Source: Aquimonas sp044377145 (lineage in GTDB: Bacteria > Pseudomonadota > Gammaproteobacteria > Xanthomonadales > Xanthomonadaceae). Taken from it: a stretch of 64,000 nucleotides of DNA. Both the position numbers and the translations under genes were made by a program. A model generated the notes under the pieces. The model made no database searches. It saw nothing but the letters and a program-made list of their open reading frames with translations, and was not told where the DNA came from. The DNA is taken from NCBI RefSeq assembly GCF_044377145.1, contig NZ_JBILJQ010000001.1:124001-188000 (forward strand), read 5' to 3'. The stretch's first letter is position 1. Each line of letters starts with the position of its first letter. Shown here in pieces: positions 18,751 to 27,242 of this stretch.

Positions 18751-21029
18751 CGGGAATCTCCAAGGGCCAAGCTGCCCGACACAATCGGGGCGTTTGATGA
18801 GAGGGCGAACGGCGCAGCGGCGCCGGTCGCGAATTCGAGTGCGTACAGGTCGGCCGCCGCAGCCTCGGCGGAGATCGCCTGAGCGACTGCGACCGGGCCG
18901 TCGATTGCGGCAGCGGGGTCGGCTTGCGCGGCGGCGTTTGACGAGAAGGCGAACGGCGCGTCAGCACCGGTCGCGAATTCGAGTGCGGACAGGTCGGCCG
19001 CAGCGGCTTCGGCGGAGACCGCCTGAGGGTGGCGATCGATAGTGTCGTCGTGGCCGCGGCCCGCGCTGGCGTTGACGGTGGGCGATGACGGTGTCGATCT
19101 CGCGGTGGCGGTCGCAGCGCGATCGGAGAACATATCGAGTTCTCCGCAGCTCGATTCCAGCAGCCAGGCCCGACCGGCACCTGCAGGCGCCTGCAGCCCA
19201 CCCAGGCGCCAGCGCAATTCCAGCAGCTGGCGCGCCTGGGTCTCGGCGCTGGCCAGGGCCTGGGCCGCGGCGCTGTCGGCCAGGCTGCGGCTGTTGAGGA
19301 CTTCCAGCAGGGAACCCTCACCGGCGCGCAGGCGTGCTTCGGCGCCTTCGGTGGCGCGCTGGTAGTCCTGCGCGGCGCGCCGCCGCAGCGCGAGCTCATC
19401 GCTGGCCTGCGCCAGCGTTTCCGCCAGCTGGCGCAGCGCGTGGAACTCACTGCGACGGCGCTGCTCAAGGCCTAGTCGGGCCTGGATCTGCAGCGCCAGC
19501 GCCTGTTCGATCTGCCCGCCCGCGCGGCGCCGGCGCAGCTCCAGATCACCGTCCAGGCTGAGCAGCACGGTCGGGCCGCGCAGGGTGTCATCGAAGGCTT
19601 CACCCAGGCCGCGCCAGATCTTGGCGCTTTCCGAACGCGCCGAGTAGGCGAACGTGAGGCTCAGGTCCAGCCGCGGGCGCAGGCCGTCCTGGGCCGCCAT
19701 CAGCATCAGCGCGGCCTGCTCCTCGCGGCTGCGCAGGCTGTCGAAATCGGGCGTGCGCTCAACCCGCGCCTGCCATTCACTCGGGCTGCCAGCACAGCGC
19801 GGCAGCGCCGCCAGTTGTTCCAGCTCAGACGCACCCGGCTGCGGCAGCAGCGCATCGGCGGTGAGGCCCAGCCGTTGACGCAGGCTGCGCTCAGCACCGA
19901 GCACCGCGGCATCCGCCTGCAGTATGGCCGCGGCTTCAGCGACCGCCTGGGCTTCCGACTGCGCCAGTTCACCGCGGCTCAGCAGATCGCCACGGGCGAG
20001 CTCGCGCAGGCTGCCGAGGAGGGCTTCGGCGCGCTCGGCGCGGCGCTCGGCCAGCGCCCGCTGCGCCTGCGCCGCGGCCAAGCCGATATAGGCCTGCAGC
20101 GCTGTGTAGACGCTCAGACTACGAGTCGCGGCGTAGTCGCTGCGGGCAGCATCGACGGCGACGACGGCCGCATCACGCGGCGTGCGCAGGGCCAGGCCAC
20201 CGCCGCGCCCGAGCGGCAGGATGAAGGTCAGGCCGACGCCGGCGCGATAGGCCGGCAGCAGGCCCTGGCCGCCGAAGCGCGGCGAGCGCACCTTGCCGCC
20301 GAAATTGCTGACCACGCCATCGAAGCCGATGCTCGGCACCACGCCAATGCCGTTCTCGAAGCGGCGCTGCCAGCTGAGCAGGCCTTCGATCTGCTGGCGG
20401 ATCTCGACCTCGGGCATCACGCCGAGCTCGGCCCGACTCTGCCGCGCGCTGGCGGCGATCTGCTCGGAGTCGCGGATGATCTGTTCGATGTTGGAGCGGT
20501 TGTCGAAGGTGTTCTGCTGCTGCAGCTCGCGCAGGGCGGCCGCCACCGCCGGGTCGCTGGCATCGCGCTGCAGGGCCTCGACCAGCGCTTCGAAGCGCGC
20601 GCGCTCGGCGGCGGCATCCGGCGGGTCGCAGATCTCGCGGCCGTTGATCAGGATGATGTTGCCCTCGCAGTCGAGGCTGACCGGGCCGGGACCCGCATCA
20701 AGCTCGGCCTGCAGATTGGCGGCGAGGTTGCGGAAGCGCGAGTCGATCTGTTCGAACAGAAAGCGCCGCCCTTCCTCGGCACGCACCTGGGTCGGCAGCA
20801 GCTCACCGCGGCCGTAGTTGTAGCTCAGGCTGGCCACCCACTGCGGCTCGAACGCACCGGCGGCGTCGTCGCGCTGGCCTTCGGCGCTGTGCACTTCGGT
20901 GGCGGCGAACTCGAGCGCGGGGCTGTCGCCCAACGCTGCTGCGATTACCCAGGCGATGTCGTCGGCCGCGGCCGTGCGCGCCAGCAGCAGGGCCAGCAGC
21001 AGCACCTGCGCGGGCGCGCTTCGACTCAT
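18747..21029 (-). CDS. TolC-family outer-membrane efflux protein with repeat tail
   Basis: Protein of 760 residues with signal peptide (MSRSAPAQVLLLALLLARTA). TolC-type repeats are seen as long Ala/Leu/Arg/Gln-rich helices and strand segments such as LGRGGGLALRTPRDAAV. Compared with ordinary TolC (about 450 residues) it has a long insertion near residues 90-250 containing ERARFEALVEAL and two Cys in DCEGNI...ICDPP. It also has a C-terminal tail of about 125 Ala-rich residues. The tail holds two copies of a 31-residue unit (VSAEAAAADLSALEFATG and its variant), encoded by the direct repeats at 18790 and 18934. It is the second of two tandem TolC-like genes in the operon and overlaps both neighbours by 4 bp. 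Confidence 0.8.
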   Translation of the reverse strand: MSRSAPAQVLLLALLLARTAAADDIAWVIAAALGDSPALEFAATEVHSAEGQRDDAAGAFEPQWVASLSYNYGRGELLPTQVRAEEGRRFLFEQIDSRFRNLAANLQAELDAGPGPVSLDCEGNIILINGREICDPPDAAAERARFEALVEALQRDASDPAVAAALRELQQQNTFDNRSNIEQIIRDSEQIAASARQSRAELGVMPEVEIRQQIEGLLSWQRRFENGIGVVPSIGFDGVVSNFGGKVRSPRFGGQGLLPAYRAGVGLTFILPLGRGGGLALRTPRDAAVVAVDAARSDYAATRSLSVYTALQAYIGLAAAQAQRALAERRAERAEALLGSLRELARGDLLSRGELAQSEAQAVAEAAAILQADAAVLGAERSLRQRLGLTADALLPQPGASELEQLAALPRCAGSPSEWQARVERTPDFDSLRSREEQAALMLMAAQDGLRPRLDLSLTFAYSARSESAKIWRGLGEAFDDTLRGPTVLLSLDGDLELRRRRAGGQIEQALALQIQARLGLEQRRRSEFHALRQLAETLAQASDELALRRRAAQDYQRATEGAEARLRAGEGSLLEVLNSRSLADSAAAQALASAETQARQLLELRWRLGGLQAPAGAGRAWLLESSCGELDMFSDRAATATARSTPSSPTVNASAGRGHDDTIDRHPQAVSAEAAAADLSALEFATGADAPFAFSSNAAAQADPAAAIDGPVAVAQAISAEAAAADLYALEFATGAAAPFALSSNAPIVSGSLALGDSR
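18790..19027. repeat. Pair of 94-bp imperfect direct repeats, 144 bp apart
   Basis: Copies at 18790-18883 and 18934-19027 are about 85-90 percent alike by eye and in the same reading frame of the TolC-like gene, giving two near-identical 31-residue tail units. Most differences are silent or conservative, which suggests the encoded sequence is kept. Confidence 0.85.
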
Positions 21030-22981
21030 CGTGCGGCGGGCGCTGCGACTGGCTTCGCGTCGGACTTCGCGGCCGCAACCGGCAGGCGCGGATCGAGCAG
21101 GCTGGCATCCAGCACCAGCAGGTCGACTGCACGGATGCTGGCAGCGCCCTCGGTGTCGAACTGCAGCAGTGCACCCGCCGCATGGCGCAGCGCGACCAGG
21201 CCGCTGGCGACGCGGTACTGCGCATTGATCGCCTCCAGCACGGCGGCGGTGCGGCGCTCTTCGGTCAGCAGCAAATCAATCACCGTACCGGCGCCGCCGG
21301 ACAGGCGCTGACGCTCACCGTCGACGCTGCGGTTCCAGCCGTCGACCGCGCGCTGGCGTAGCTCAAATTCCTGCAGCGACAGCCCCAGCTGCTGGCCGAG
21401 CTGCTGCAGCTGGCGCGCCACGCTGCGCTCGGATTCGCGCAGCTGCAGCGCCGACTGCGCCTCGCGCGCCTGCTGCTGCGCGCGGCCGCCGGCGGCGCGG
21501 AGGCCGATCGGGCGCTCGTAGCTCCAGTTCAAGGAAATGCTCGGCCCGGTCCAGCGGCCCAGCAGTGAGCCGCGCAGTTGCTCCAGCACGCGTGAGCCCT
21601 CGTCGACGCCGGTGGCGAATACATCGATGCCGAGATCACTGCTGCTGCGACGATCCGACTGCGCCTGGCCCAGGCGAAGCGCAGCCGCCGCGCGCTGGCT
21701 GAGCGCGCTCTGCACATCGGCGCGCTCGGCCGCGACGGCGGCCCACAGCGCGGGCTCCTGCACGGCGTCCAGATGGCTGACGCGCAGCTCCAGCGGCAGC
21801 GCATCGGCCGCCAGCGGCAGGGCGAGCGCGGCATCGTGGCCGATCGCTGCGGCCAGCGCGGCCTGACCGACCGCTCGGCTACGCTGCGCCGCCAGCTGGG
21901 CGGCTTCAGCCTGCGCCAGCGAGGCATCCGACAGGGTGGCTTCGCTGCCCGGCAGCAGGTCGGCGCGGATCAGCGCCGCGGTCAGCGTGGCCAGCTGCCG
22001 CTGCCGCTCCAGCGAGTCCATGAGCACGGCCTCACGACTTTGCAGGGCGACCAGCAGCCAGTAGCGATCGACCACGTCCGCGACCACCGCCGACAGCTGG
22101 TACAGCAGGGCCGCTTCGGCCGCACGCTGTTCGGCCGCAGCGGCGTCGATCTCGCTGCCCGGCGCACCGCGGCCCGCGCCCAGCGGCAGGTTGAAGCGAA
22201 AGCCGATCCGGCTGCGGTAGAGATCGAGCACGCCGGAACCGCCGTCCTCGCTGGCGCGCGGCTTGCCGTCCTTGTTGAAGCCGAACACCGACAGGTTGGC
22301 GTAGGCCGCGGCGCTGCCGCCGCTGCGAAATGCGCGGCGCAATTCAAGGTTGGCGGAGACATCGTGCGAGACCTCGGCATCCGGCACTTCACCCAGCCGA
22401 GCCAGCCGCTCACGCTCGCGCGCTTCCTGCGCGGCGGCATCGGTGGCGCGGCGTCCGGCCGCCGTCACCTGCTGCTGGATCGCGTCCTCGCGCAGGGCTT
22501 CGATCTCGGCGCGGGTCACCGGCGAATCGGTGCCGGCCAGCAGGGTGTTGAGCAGGTCGAGCCGAGCCTGATCGTCGGGATTGGTGAAGCGAAAGTTGGC
22601 CGGATCGGAGGCGACTTCGAGTGCATTGGCGAGCGCCGCATCGGCATTGATGCGCTCGCTTTCGAGCGTGCCTATGGTGGTCTGGATCTGTTCGCGGCGG
22701 GTGACCTCGGCGGCACGCGCGGAATTGGTCAGCTCCTCGTTCAGGCGCTCGATCGACAGCCGCCCGGAGATCACCGGATCCAGTGCGCCAAGGGTCTCCA
22801 GAGCGCGGCCGCTGGCGAGCTGGACCTCGGTGCGCTGAATCTCGACCGCCGGGCTGCTGCGCAAGGCGGCGTCGACGGCATCCAGCACGCTCAGGCTCGG
22901 TGCTTCGGCGCTGTTTGCGAGTGGCGCCCATGCCGAGCTCGCGATCAGCACCAGCACCAGCATGCATTGATGGCTACGCAT
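21026..22981 (-). CDS. TolC-family outer-membrane efflux protein (first of two)
   Basis: Protein of 651 residues with a signal peptide ending near LANSA. The chain shows the TolC pattern of alternating helix-rich stretches and strands (for example FRFNLPLGAGRGAPGSEID and ISLNWSYERPIGLRAAGG). Like its neighbour it has a long helical insertion near residues 90-220. It would form the outer-membrane channel for peptide export. Two TolC-like genes in one peptide-export operon are unusual; they may form a mixed channel or serve different substrates. The start overlaps the GNAT gene stop by 8 bp and the stop overlaps the second TolC-like gene by 4 bp. Confidence 0.8.
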   Translation of the reverse strand: MRSHQCMLVLVLIASSAWAPLANSAEAPSLSVLDAVDAALRSSPAVEIQRTEVQLASGRALETLGALDPVISGRLSIERLNEELTNSARAAEVTRREQIQTTIGTLESERINADAALANALEVASDPANFRFTNPDDQARLDLLNTLLAGTDSPVTRAEIEALREDAIQQQVTAAGRRATDAAAQEARERERLARLGEVPDAEVSHDVSANLELRRAFRSGGSAAAYANLSVFGFNKDGKPRASEDGGSGVLDLYRSRIGFRFNLPLGAGRGAPGSEIDAAAAEQRAAEAALLYQLSAVVADVVDRYWLLVALQSREAVLMDSLERQRQLATLTAALIRADLLPGSEATLSDASLAQAEAAQLAAQRSRAVGQAALAAAIGHDAALALPLAADALPLELRVSHLDAVQEPALWAAVAAERADVQSALSQRAAAALRLGQAQSDRRSSSDLGIDVFATGVDEGSRVLEQLRGSLLGRWTGPSISLNWSYERPIGLRAAGGRAQQQAREAQSALQLRESERSVARQLQQLGQQLGLSLQEFELRQRAVDGWNRSVDGERQRLSGGAGTVIDLLLTEERRTAAVLEAINAQYRVASGLVALRHAAGALLQFDTEGAASIRAVDLLVLDASLLDPRLPVAAAKSDAKPVAAPAAR

Positions 22982-23900
22982 CGGTCAGCGCCCGCCGCGC
23001 GCCGCGGGTTTCGCCGACGAACTCGGCATACGGCGCCATCCAGCGCTGGGCGAACGCGGCCATGCCGGCGTGCCGCCACGGCGTGGTGAACATGCCGCGC
23101 TTGAAGCCGAATTTGCGCAGGCGTCGGAACGATTCCCCGTACAGCGGCAGGATACGGCCGAGCCGGCCGAGATCAGCGCGGATGAAGCTGCAGGTGTAGC
23201 GCACGGTGTCGGCATCCAGACGGTGGGTGATGATCCAGCCGACCACCTCGCCGCGGTAGCGCAGGCCGACGCTGGTGCCGGGCTCGAAGCCCATGGCGTC
23301 GTGATCCCAGGGCTGCAGGTCGGGCGCGATCCAGGCGGAGGCACGCTGACTGGCCTGCAGCTTCGCGCGCTCCTCATCGCTGAGGTCCGCCCAGCTGAAG
23401 ACGCTGTACTCGCTGCGCAGCGGATAGCGCCGCAGCCACTCGGCTTCGGCCATCTTTGCGGCGTCGAAGCGGACGCTGAGCATGCGCGATTCCGGCGCAC
23501 CGAAGCCGCATTTCGCCAGCAGGCCGGGCACTGCTTCGCCCTGCGCGCTGCCGTGCATCCAGGTTGCCTCGATCTGCTGTGCGCCCTCGGCGCGGGCGAT
23601 CTGTTCGATGCCGCCGATCAGCGCACGGCCCAGGCCGACCCGACGCAGGCCCGGCACCACGAACACCGACAGCAGGGTGATGGTTGGCGCGGCAGGCACG
23701 CGCTCGGCCAGGGCCAGGCCGAGCGGGCCGCCGTCCTCGCCACGCGCGCCGAGCGCGATCGGCAGCACCACGCGGGTGTCGCCCTCGCGGTGACGCGGCT
23801 GCGGGCGGCCGTCGAGCAGATGGCGATAGGCCGGAAAGGTCAGCGCGGCGTAGCGCGCGGCCTGGTCGGGATCGAGACTGTGCAGAACAACCTGGGTCAT
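22974..23900 (-). CDS. Two-domain GNAT acyltransferase of the lanthipeptide cluster
   Basis: Predicted 308-residue protein. The N-terminal half has the acyl-CoA-binding motif A of GNAT enzymes (VFVVPGLRRVGLGRALIGG, about 79-97). The C-terminal half (about 165-290) reads as a second, more divergent GNAT-like fold (GEVVGWIITHRLDADTVRY). GNAT enzymes in NHLP-leader peptide clusters can attach acyl or fatty-acyl groups to Lys or Orn side chains, as in the selidamides; N-terminal acylation is another option. The precursor core here has Lys at positions 1 and 3. The acyl donor and target are not shown by sequence. ATG 23900 was chosen because it lies 4 bases after the upstream stop with GGTGA before it; the longer open frame only shadows that gene. 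Confidence 0.78.
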   Translation of the reverse strand: MTQVVLHSLDPDQAARYAALTFPAYRHLLDGRPQPRHREGDTRVVLPIALGARGEDGGPLGLALAERVPAAPTITLLSVFVVPGLRRVGLGRALIGGIEQIARAEGAQQIEATWMHGSAQGEAVPGLLAKCGFGAPESRMLSVRFDAAKMAEAEWLRRYPLRSEYSVFSWADLSDEERAKLQASQRASAWIAPDLQPWDHDAMGFEPGTSVGLRYRGEVVGWIITHRLDADTVRYTCSFIRADLGRLGRILPLYGESFRRLRKFGFKRGMFTTPWRHAGMAAFAQRWMAPYAEFVGETRGARRALTDA

Positions 23901-23904
23901 GGGC

Positions 23905-24615
23905 TCACCAGTACAAGTGCCAAGCTCCGCCGAAACGCAGCGCGTGCGCCTGCAGAGTGATTCGCCACTCGCCCGTTTGCGCGGCGCGCAAGGGGGCGAT
24001 CTGATGCAACAGGTGGCCGTCGTGCAGCACCGCTTCGCCGACCGTGTAGGCCTGTTCCTGCACCGGCGGCGCGCTGGCCAGCAGGGCACGGCGCTGTTCG
24101 GCGTCCAGGGTTTCGATCTGGCGGCCGTCCAGCGGCCACAGTCGCAGCCCACCGCCACTGGCCGGCAGGCACAGCGGCAGGGTCACCGACAGGGTGTGTT
24201 CTTCATCGACCGCGCCTTCGTGACTCCAATCGAGCCCGCGGTATTGACGGTCGGCGTGGATGCTGGCGAACGGGCGCTCGAATGCGGGCGCGGCGCCGAA
24301 GATGTGGAAGCCCGGCAGCGCTTTGTCGCGCGCCAGCAGCACCGGCGCATCCAGGCTGCGCTGCATCGCTGCGCGCAGGAGTTCGATCAGGGCGCCGAAC
24401 CGATCTGCAAGCCATGGGTTGGACTGCCGCGCGCGTTCGACATAAACCTCGGCGCCAGCGCTGGCATCCAGATAGCTGGCGGTGCCCAGGGTGTGGAAGG
24501 GCACGTCGCAGCGCCGGATGCGCCAGTCGCTGCGGCTGTCCAGCACCGCCTGCGACCACTGCGCAGATTCGGCGCAATCGAGCACCGGCAGCCGCCGGCA
24601 GACGGACTCAGTCAT
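23905..24615 (-). CDS. 2OG/Fe(II)-dependent oxygenase-like tailoring enzyme
   Basis: Protein of 236 residues with no membrane segments. It has the facial triad pattern of 2-oxoglutarate iron oxygenases: His120-Ala-Asp122 in SIHADRQYR, a distal His204 in LHDGHLLHQIAP, and Arg218 in EWRITLQAH as the likely 2OG carboxylate ligand. Strand-rich segments between them (HTLSVTLPLCLPASGGGLRL) suit a jelly-roll fold. Similar enzymes hydroxylate Asp or other residues in several lanthipeptides. The start overlaps the lanM stop by 8 bp. Assignment is by motif and context only; a structural role without catalysis is possible. Confidence 0.65.
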   Translation of the reverse strand: MTESVCRRLPVLDCAESAQWSQAVLDSRSDWRIRRCDVPFHTLGTASYLDASAGAEVYVERARQSNPWLADRFGALIELLRAAMQRSLDAPVLLARDKALPGFHIFGAAPAFERPFASIHADRQYRGLDWSHEGAVDEEHTLSVTLPLCLPASGGGLRLWPLDGRQIETLDAEQRRALLASAPPVQEQAYTVGEAVLHDGHLLHQIAPLRAAQTGEWRITLQAHALRFGGAWHLYW

Positions 24616-27205
24616 GCAGCTCGCTCCAGCGCAGGCCGAGCAGGGCCGGATTCGGCAGCGCGGCGTCGCGATACGCGGACCAGCCCCAGGCCAGACCGCG
24701 CACGCCGCGCAGCAGGCTCAGGCCACGCGGTTGATCGAGGCGCTCGCGGCGCTGCGCCCAGCGCTGCTGAAGGGTGTCAAAGCGAGTGTCTGCGACCGCG
24801 GCGAGTGCGTCGTCGGCGGTGATGCGCGCGATCGCCTGCCAGGCCAGCAGACGACCGAGTTCGCCGCAGCAGAGGTGATCGACGCTGGCTTCCGGCAGCG
24901 TGGACAGGGCCGCGCGTGCGGCCTGTGCGGCTGGACTGTTCAGACCCAGACCGAGCATCGCGCGGGCCAGCAGCACGCCACTTGCCCCATTGCACCAGGC
25001 ATTGAGCGCCGCCGGCTGGCCGGGTGTCGCCGGCCAGTTCGCGGTGTGCGGATCGAACAGCGCGTCTTCGGCCACGCACAGCTGCTCGGCATGCGCGCGC
25101 CAGTGGGGCTGATCGAAGGCGCGCGCGGCAAGCCCGAGCGCGAGCGCCATGCCGGCCAGACCGTGCGCAAGTCCCGGCTGCGGCTGGCCGCTGTAGCCGA
25201 CTGGCAGGGCGGGCTGCAGCAAGGTCATGGCGCAACGCTCGGCCAGCTCCAGCTCGGCCGCCTGCGGCGCACGCAGCGCCTGCACGGCCAACGCGAACAG
25301 CAGGCCGGCGACGCCGCCATCGAGATCGAGTGCCGCCGGCAGCGGCTGTTCGCGAATGCTATGCAACAGGGACGCCGTTGATGACACACCAGCGCCGTCG
25401 AGATCCAACTCGGCGTCGCGACCCGGATCGGACAGCGCGAATGCGTGGGCATCGGCCTGCACCGCAGCCAGCAGCTCGCCAGCCACACCGCGCAGCAGGC
25501 TGGGCGCTGCGGGCTGGCCGCTCCATGCAGCGAGGCGACCGGCCAGGCCGCTGCAGTGCGGCTGCGCGCGCAGCTGCAGGGCGGTGCGCAGTTGCTGCGC
25601 CTGCGCGTCGATGGCGCGCGAATCCAGCGTGCCAAGCCGCTGCGTCAGCACTTCGTTCGCCGAGCGTACAAACAGCTCGGGCCCATCGACGCGGAAGCCA
25701 CGCGCCTGCGCGGACAGTTCGAACAAGGGGATATCGCCGCGCTCAAGCTGGGCGCGCTCTTCGGCCGCCAGCGCCCATTCCGGCGGCGGCTGCGGGTAAT
25801 CGAGCAGGGGCGCATGCAGGCTGTCGGTGGCGAGAATGCCCAGCGCGCCGTCGCCAAGCGCGCGCGGTTCGCGCAGCGCCGCCAGCACGCTGGCATACAC
25901 CGCGCTCGGGCGATACACAACGCGCAGCATCAGTGTGGGTTCAAACAGCCGCGACAGCAGCGCCTGTGTGCCTGTGCTGCACAGGGCATGCAGCAGGCGG
26001 CGGAAGCCACTGTCGATCCGCGCCTGCTCGTCTTCGGTCAAGTGTCGTCCGAGCGCCTGCTCCAGCGCGCCAATTCCAGCTGCATCCTGACCACTGCTGG
26101 CGCAGCGGAAGTCGAGCAGGCCATTGGCGAGCACGCCGTTCTCGTAGGCATCGGCCGCCGCGCGCTCCGGCTGCAGCAATGCTTCGAGGTCGAACAGCTG
26201 CAGGCCACGCGCCGTCAGCTGCAGGTTATCGCGATGCAGATCGCGCGCATTGCCGAGCCAGGCCAGCGCGAGCAAGGCGCCGAAGTCTTCGAACACGCTG
26301 CCGGGCAGGACAGAAGGATCGCTCAGCGCACGCGCCTCGGCCTGATAGCCGTAGCCGTCGAGCGCGAGCGCGGGCAGCGCGGGCGGCGCCGGCAGGCCGG
26401 CTGCGGCGAGCGCGCGGCAGACCTCCGCGAAGGCGACGTCGATGCGCAGGCAGCGCGGCTTGAAATACAGCGCGCCGGCGGCGAACTCCAGCCGCAGCAC
26501 CTGCTGGCCGTCGCGATGACGATCGCAGTCGGCTGCACTGATCCGCAGCGGCCAAGCGCCGAACTCGAGGCCGAAGGTCTGCGCGCGCACATCGGCATCC
26601 GCATGCAGGCGATGCCACAGCGTGCGCAGTTGAGCACTGGCCTGTGTGCGGGCCTCAGCCAGCTGGCGGGCCAGCACCGGCCAGGTTTCGAACGCGGCCT
26701 CGATCGATCCACCGTGGCTCGCGAGCGCCGAACCAACCCGGGCGAAGTGCTGGGCCAGCACTTCCTGCAGCGGGCGCAGGCTGTTGCGCTCGGTAGCGCT
26801 GGCAGCGGGCAGCGCGTCGGTGAACACCTGCTCCGCCCAGCGCGCCCAGTCGGGGCGACCGTCGGCCCGGGTCCAGTCCAACGCAGGCTGCAGCTGGACA
26901 AGCTGCTGCGCCAGCTCAGGCATGTCCACTGGCTGTGCCAGCGCGGCGCACGCGGCCTGCACGCTCCAGCCGTCCCAGGCCAGGCGGCGCTGCCAGCGCA
27001 GGCTGCTGCCGGGAGCATCGCCGAGCAGGCGCTTCCACAGGCGGCAGGCGGGGGTGTCCTGGGTTTCGCACAAAGCGGCAAACAGCGCAGGGCCTGCGGC
27101 CATGCGCTCATCAAAGCGGCTGGCCGCACGCGCGCGCCGGGTGGCGTCGCGCATTGCTTCCAGCGGCGGAATCGGGTGTGCCCAAGGGGCGGACTGAATA
27201 GGCAT
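24608..27205 (-). CDS. lanM: Class II lanthipeptide synthetase LanM
   Basis: Bifunctional enzyme of 865 residues. It dehydrates Ser/Thr through a kinase-like N-terminal domain, then adds Cys thiols to form (methyl)lanthionine. The dehydratase shows LYFKPRCLRIDVAF (phosphate-binding Lys) and NARDLHRDNL (active-site His/Asp/Asn loop). The LanC-like cyclase shows GLAHGLAG (His681), AWCNG (Cys738) and DHLCCGELG (Cys779-Cys780). The CCG in place of CHG gives three Cys zinc ligands, as in ProcM-type synthetases. ATG 27205 was chosen because a longer frame would overlap the whole precursor gene. No Shine-Dalgarno lies between the preceding hairpin and the ATG. It is short for a LanM (usually 900-1100 residues). 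Confidence 0.9.
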   Translation of the reverse strand: MPIQSAPWAHPIPPLEAMRDATRRARAASRFDERMAAGPALFAALCETQDTPACRLWKRLLGDAPGSSLRWQRRLAWDGWSVQAACAALAQPVDMPELAQQLVQLQPALDWTRADGRPDWARWAEQVFTDALPAASATERNSLRPLQEVLAQHFARVGSALASHGGSIEAAFETWPVLARQLAEARTQASAQLRTLWHRLHADADVRAQTFGLEFGAWPLRISAADCDRHRDGQQVLRLEFAAGALYFKPRCLRIDVAFAEVCRALAAAGLPAPPALPALALDGYGYQAEARALSDPSVLPGSVFEDFGALLALAWLGNARDLHRDNLQLTARGLQLFDLEALLQPERAAADAYENGVLANGLLDFRCASSGQDAAGIGALEQALGRHLTEDEQARIDSGFRRLLHALCSTGTQALLSRLFEPTLMLRVVYRPSAVYASVLAALREPRALGDGALGILATDSLHAPLLDYPQPPPEWALAAEERAQLERGDIPLFELSAQARGFRVDGPELFVRSANEVLTQRLGTLDSRAIDAQAQQLRTALQLRAQPHCSGLAGRLAAWSGQPAAPSLLRGVAGELLAAVQADAHAFALSDPGRDAELDLDGAGVSSTASLLHSIREQPLPAALDLDGGVAGLLFALAVQALRAPQAAELELAERCAMTLLQPALPVGYSGQPQPGLAHGLAGMALALGLAARAFDQPHWRAHAEQLCVAEDALFDPHTANWPATPGQPAALNAWCNGASGVLLARAMLGLGLNSPAAQAARAALSTLPEASVDHLCCGELGRLLAWQAIARITADDALAAVADTRFDTLQQRWAQRRERLDQPRGLSLLRGVRGLAWGWSAYRDAALPNPALLGLRWSELHD

Positions 27206-27210
27206 GAAAG

Positions 27211-27235
27211 GGCGCCCGCTGCAGCAGCGGGCGCC
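27211..27235 (-). promoter_or_regulatory. Perfect hairpin between precursor gene and lanM
   Basis: GGCGCCCGCT (27211-27220) pairs perfectly with 27226-27235 around a 5-base loop. It begins seven bases after the precursor stop and ends five bases before the lanM ATG, and on the minus strand CTTTC follows. It could act as a leaky terminator that keeps precursor mRNA in excess over lanM, or hide the lanM ribosome binding region. Confidence 0.7.
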
Positions 27236-27242
27236 GGTTCCA

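Noticed and set aside
19815..21311. Plus-strand open frame of about 500 codons opposite the TolC-like genes
   Set aside because: Spans two real overlapping genes on the other strand and shows no domain.
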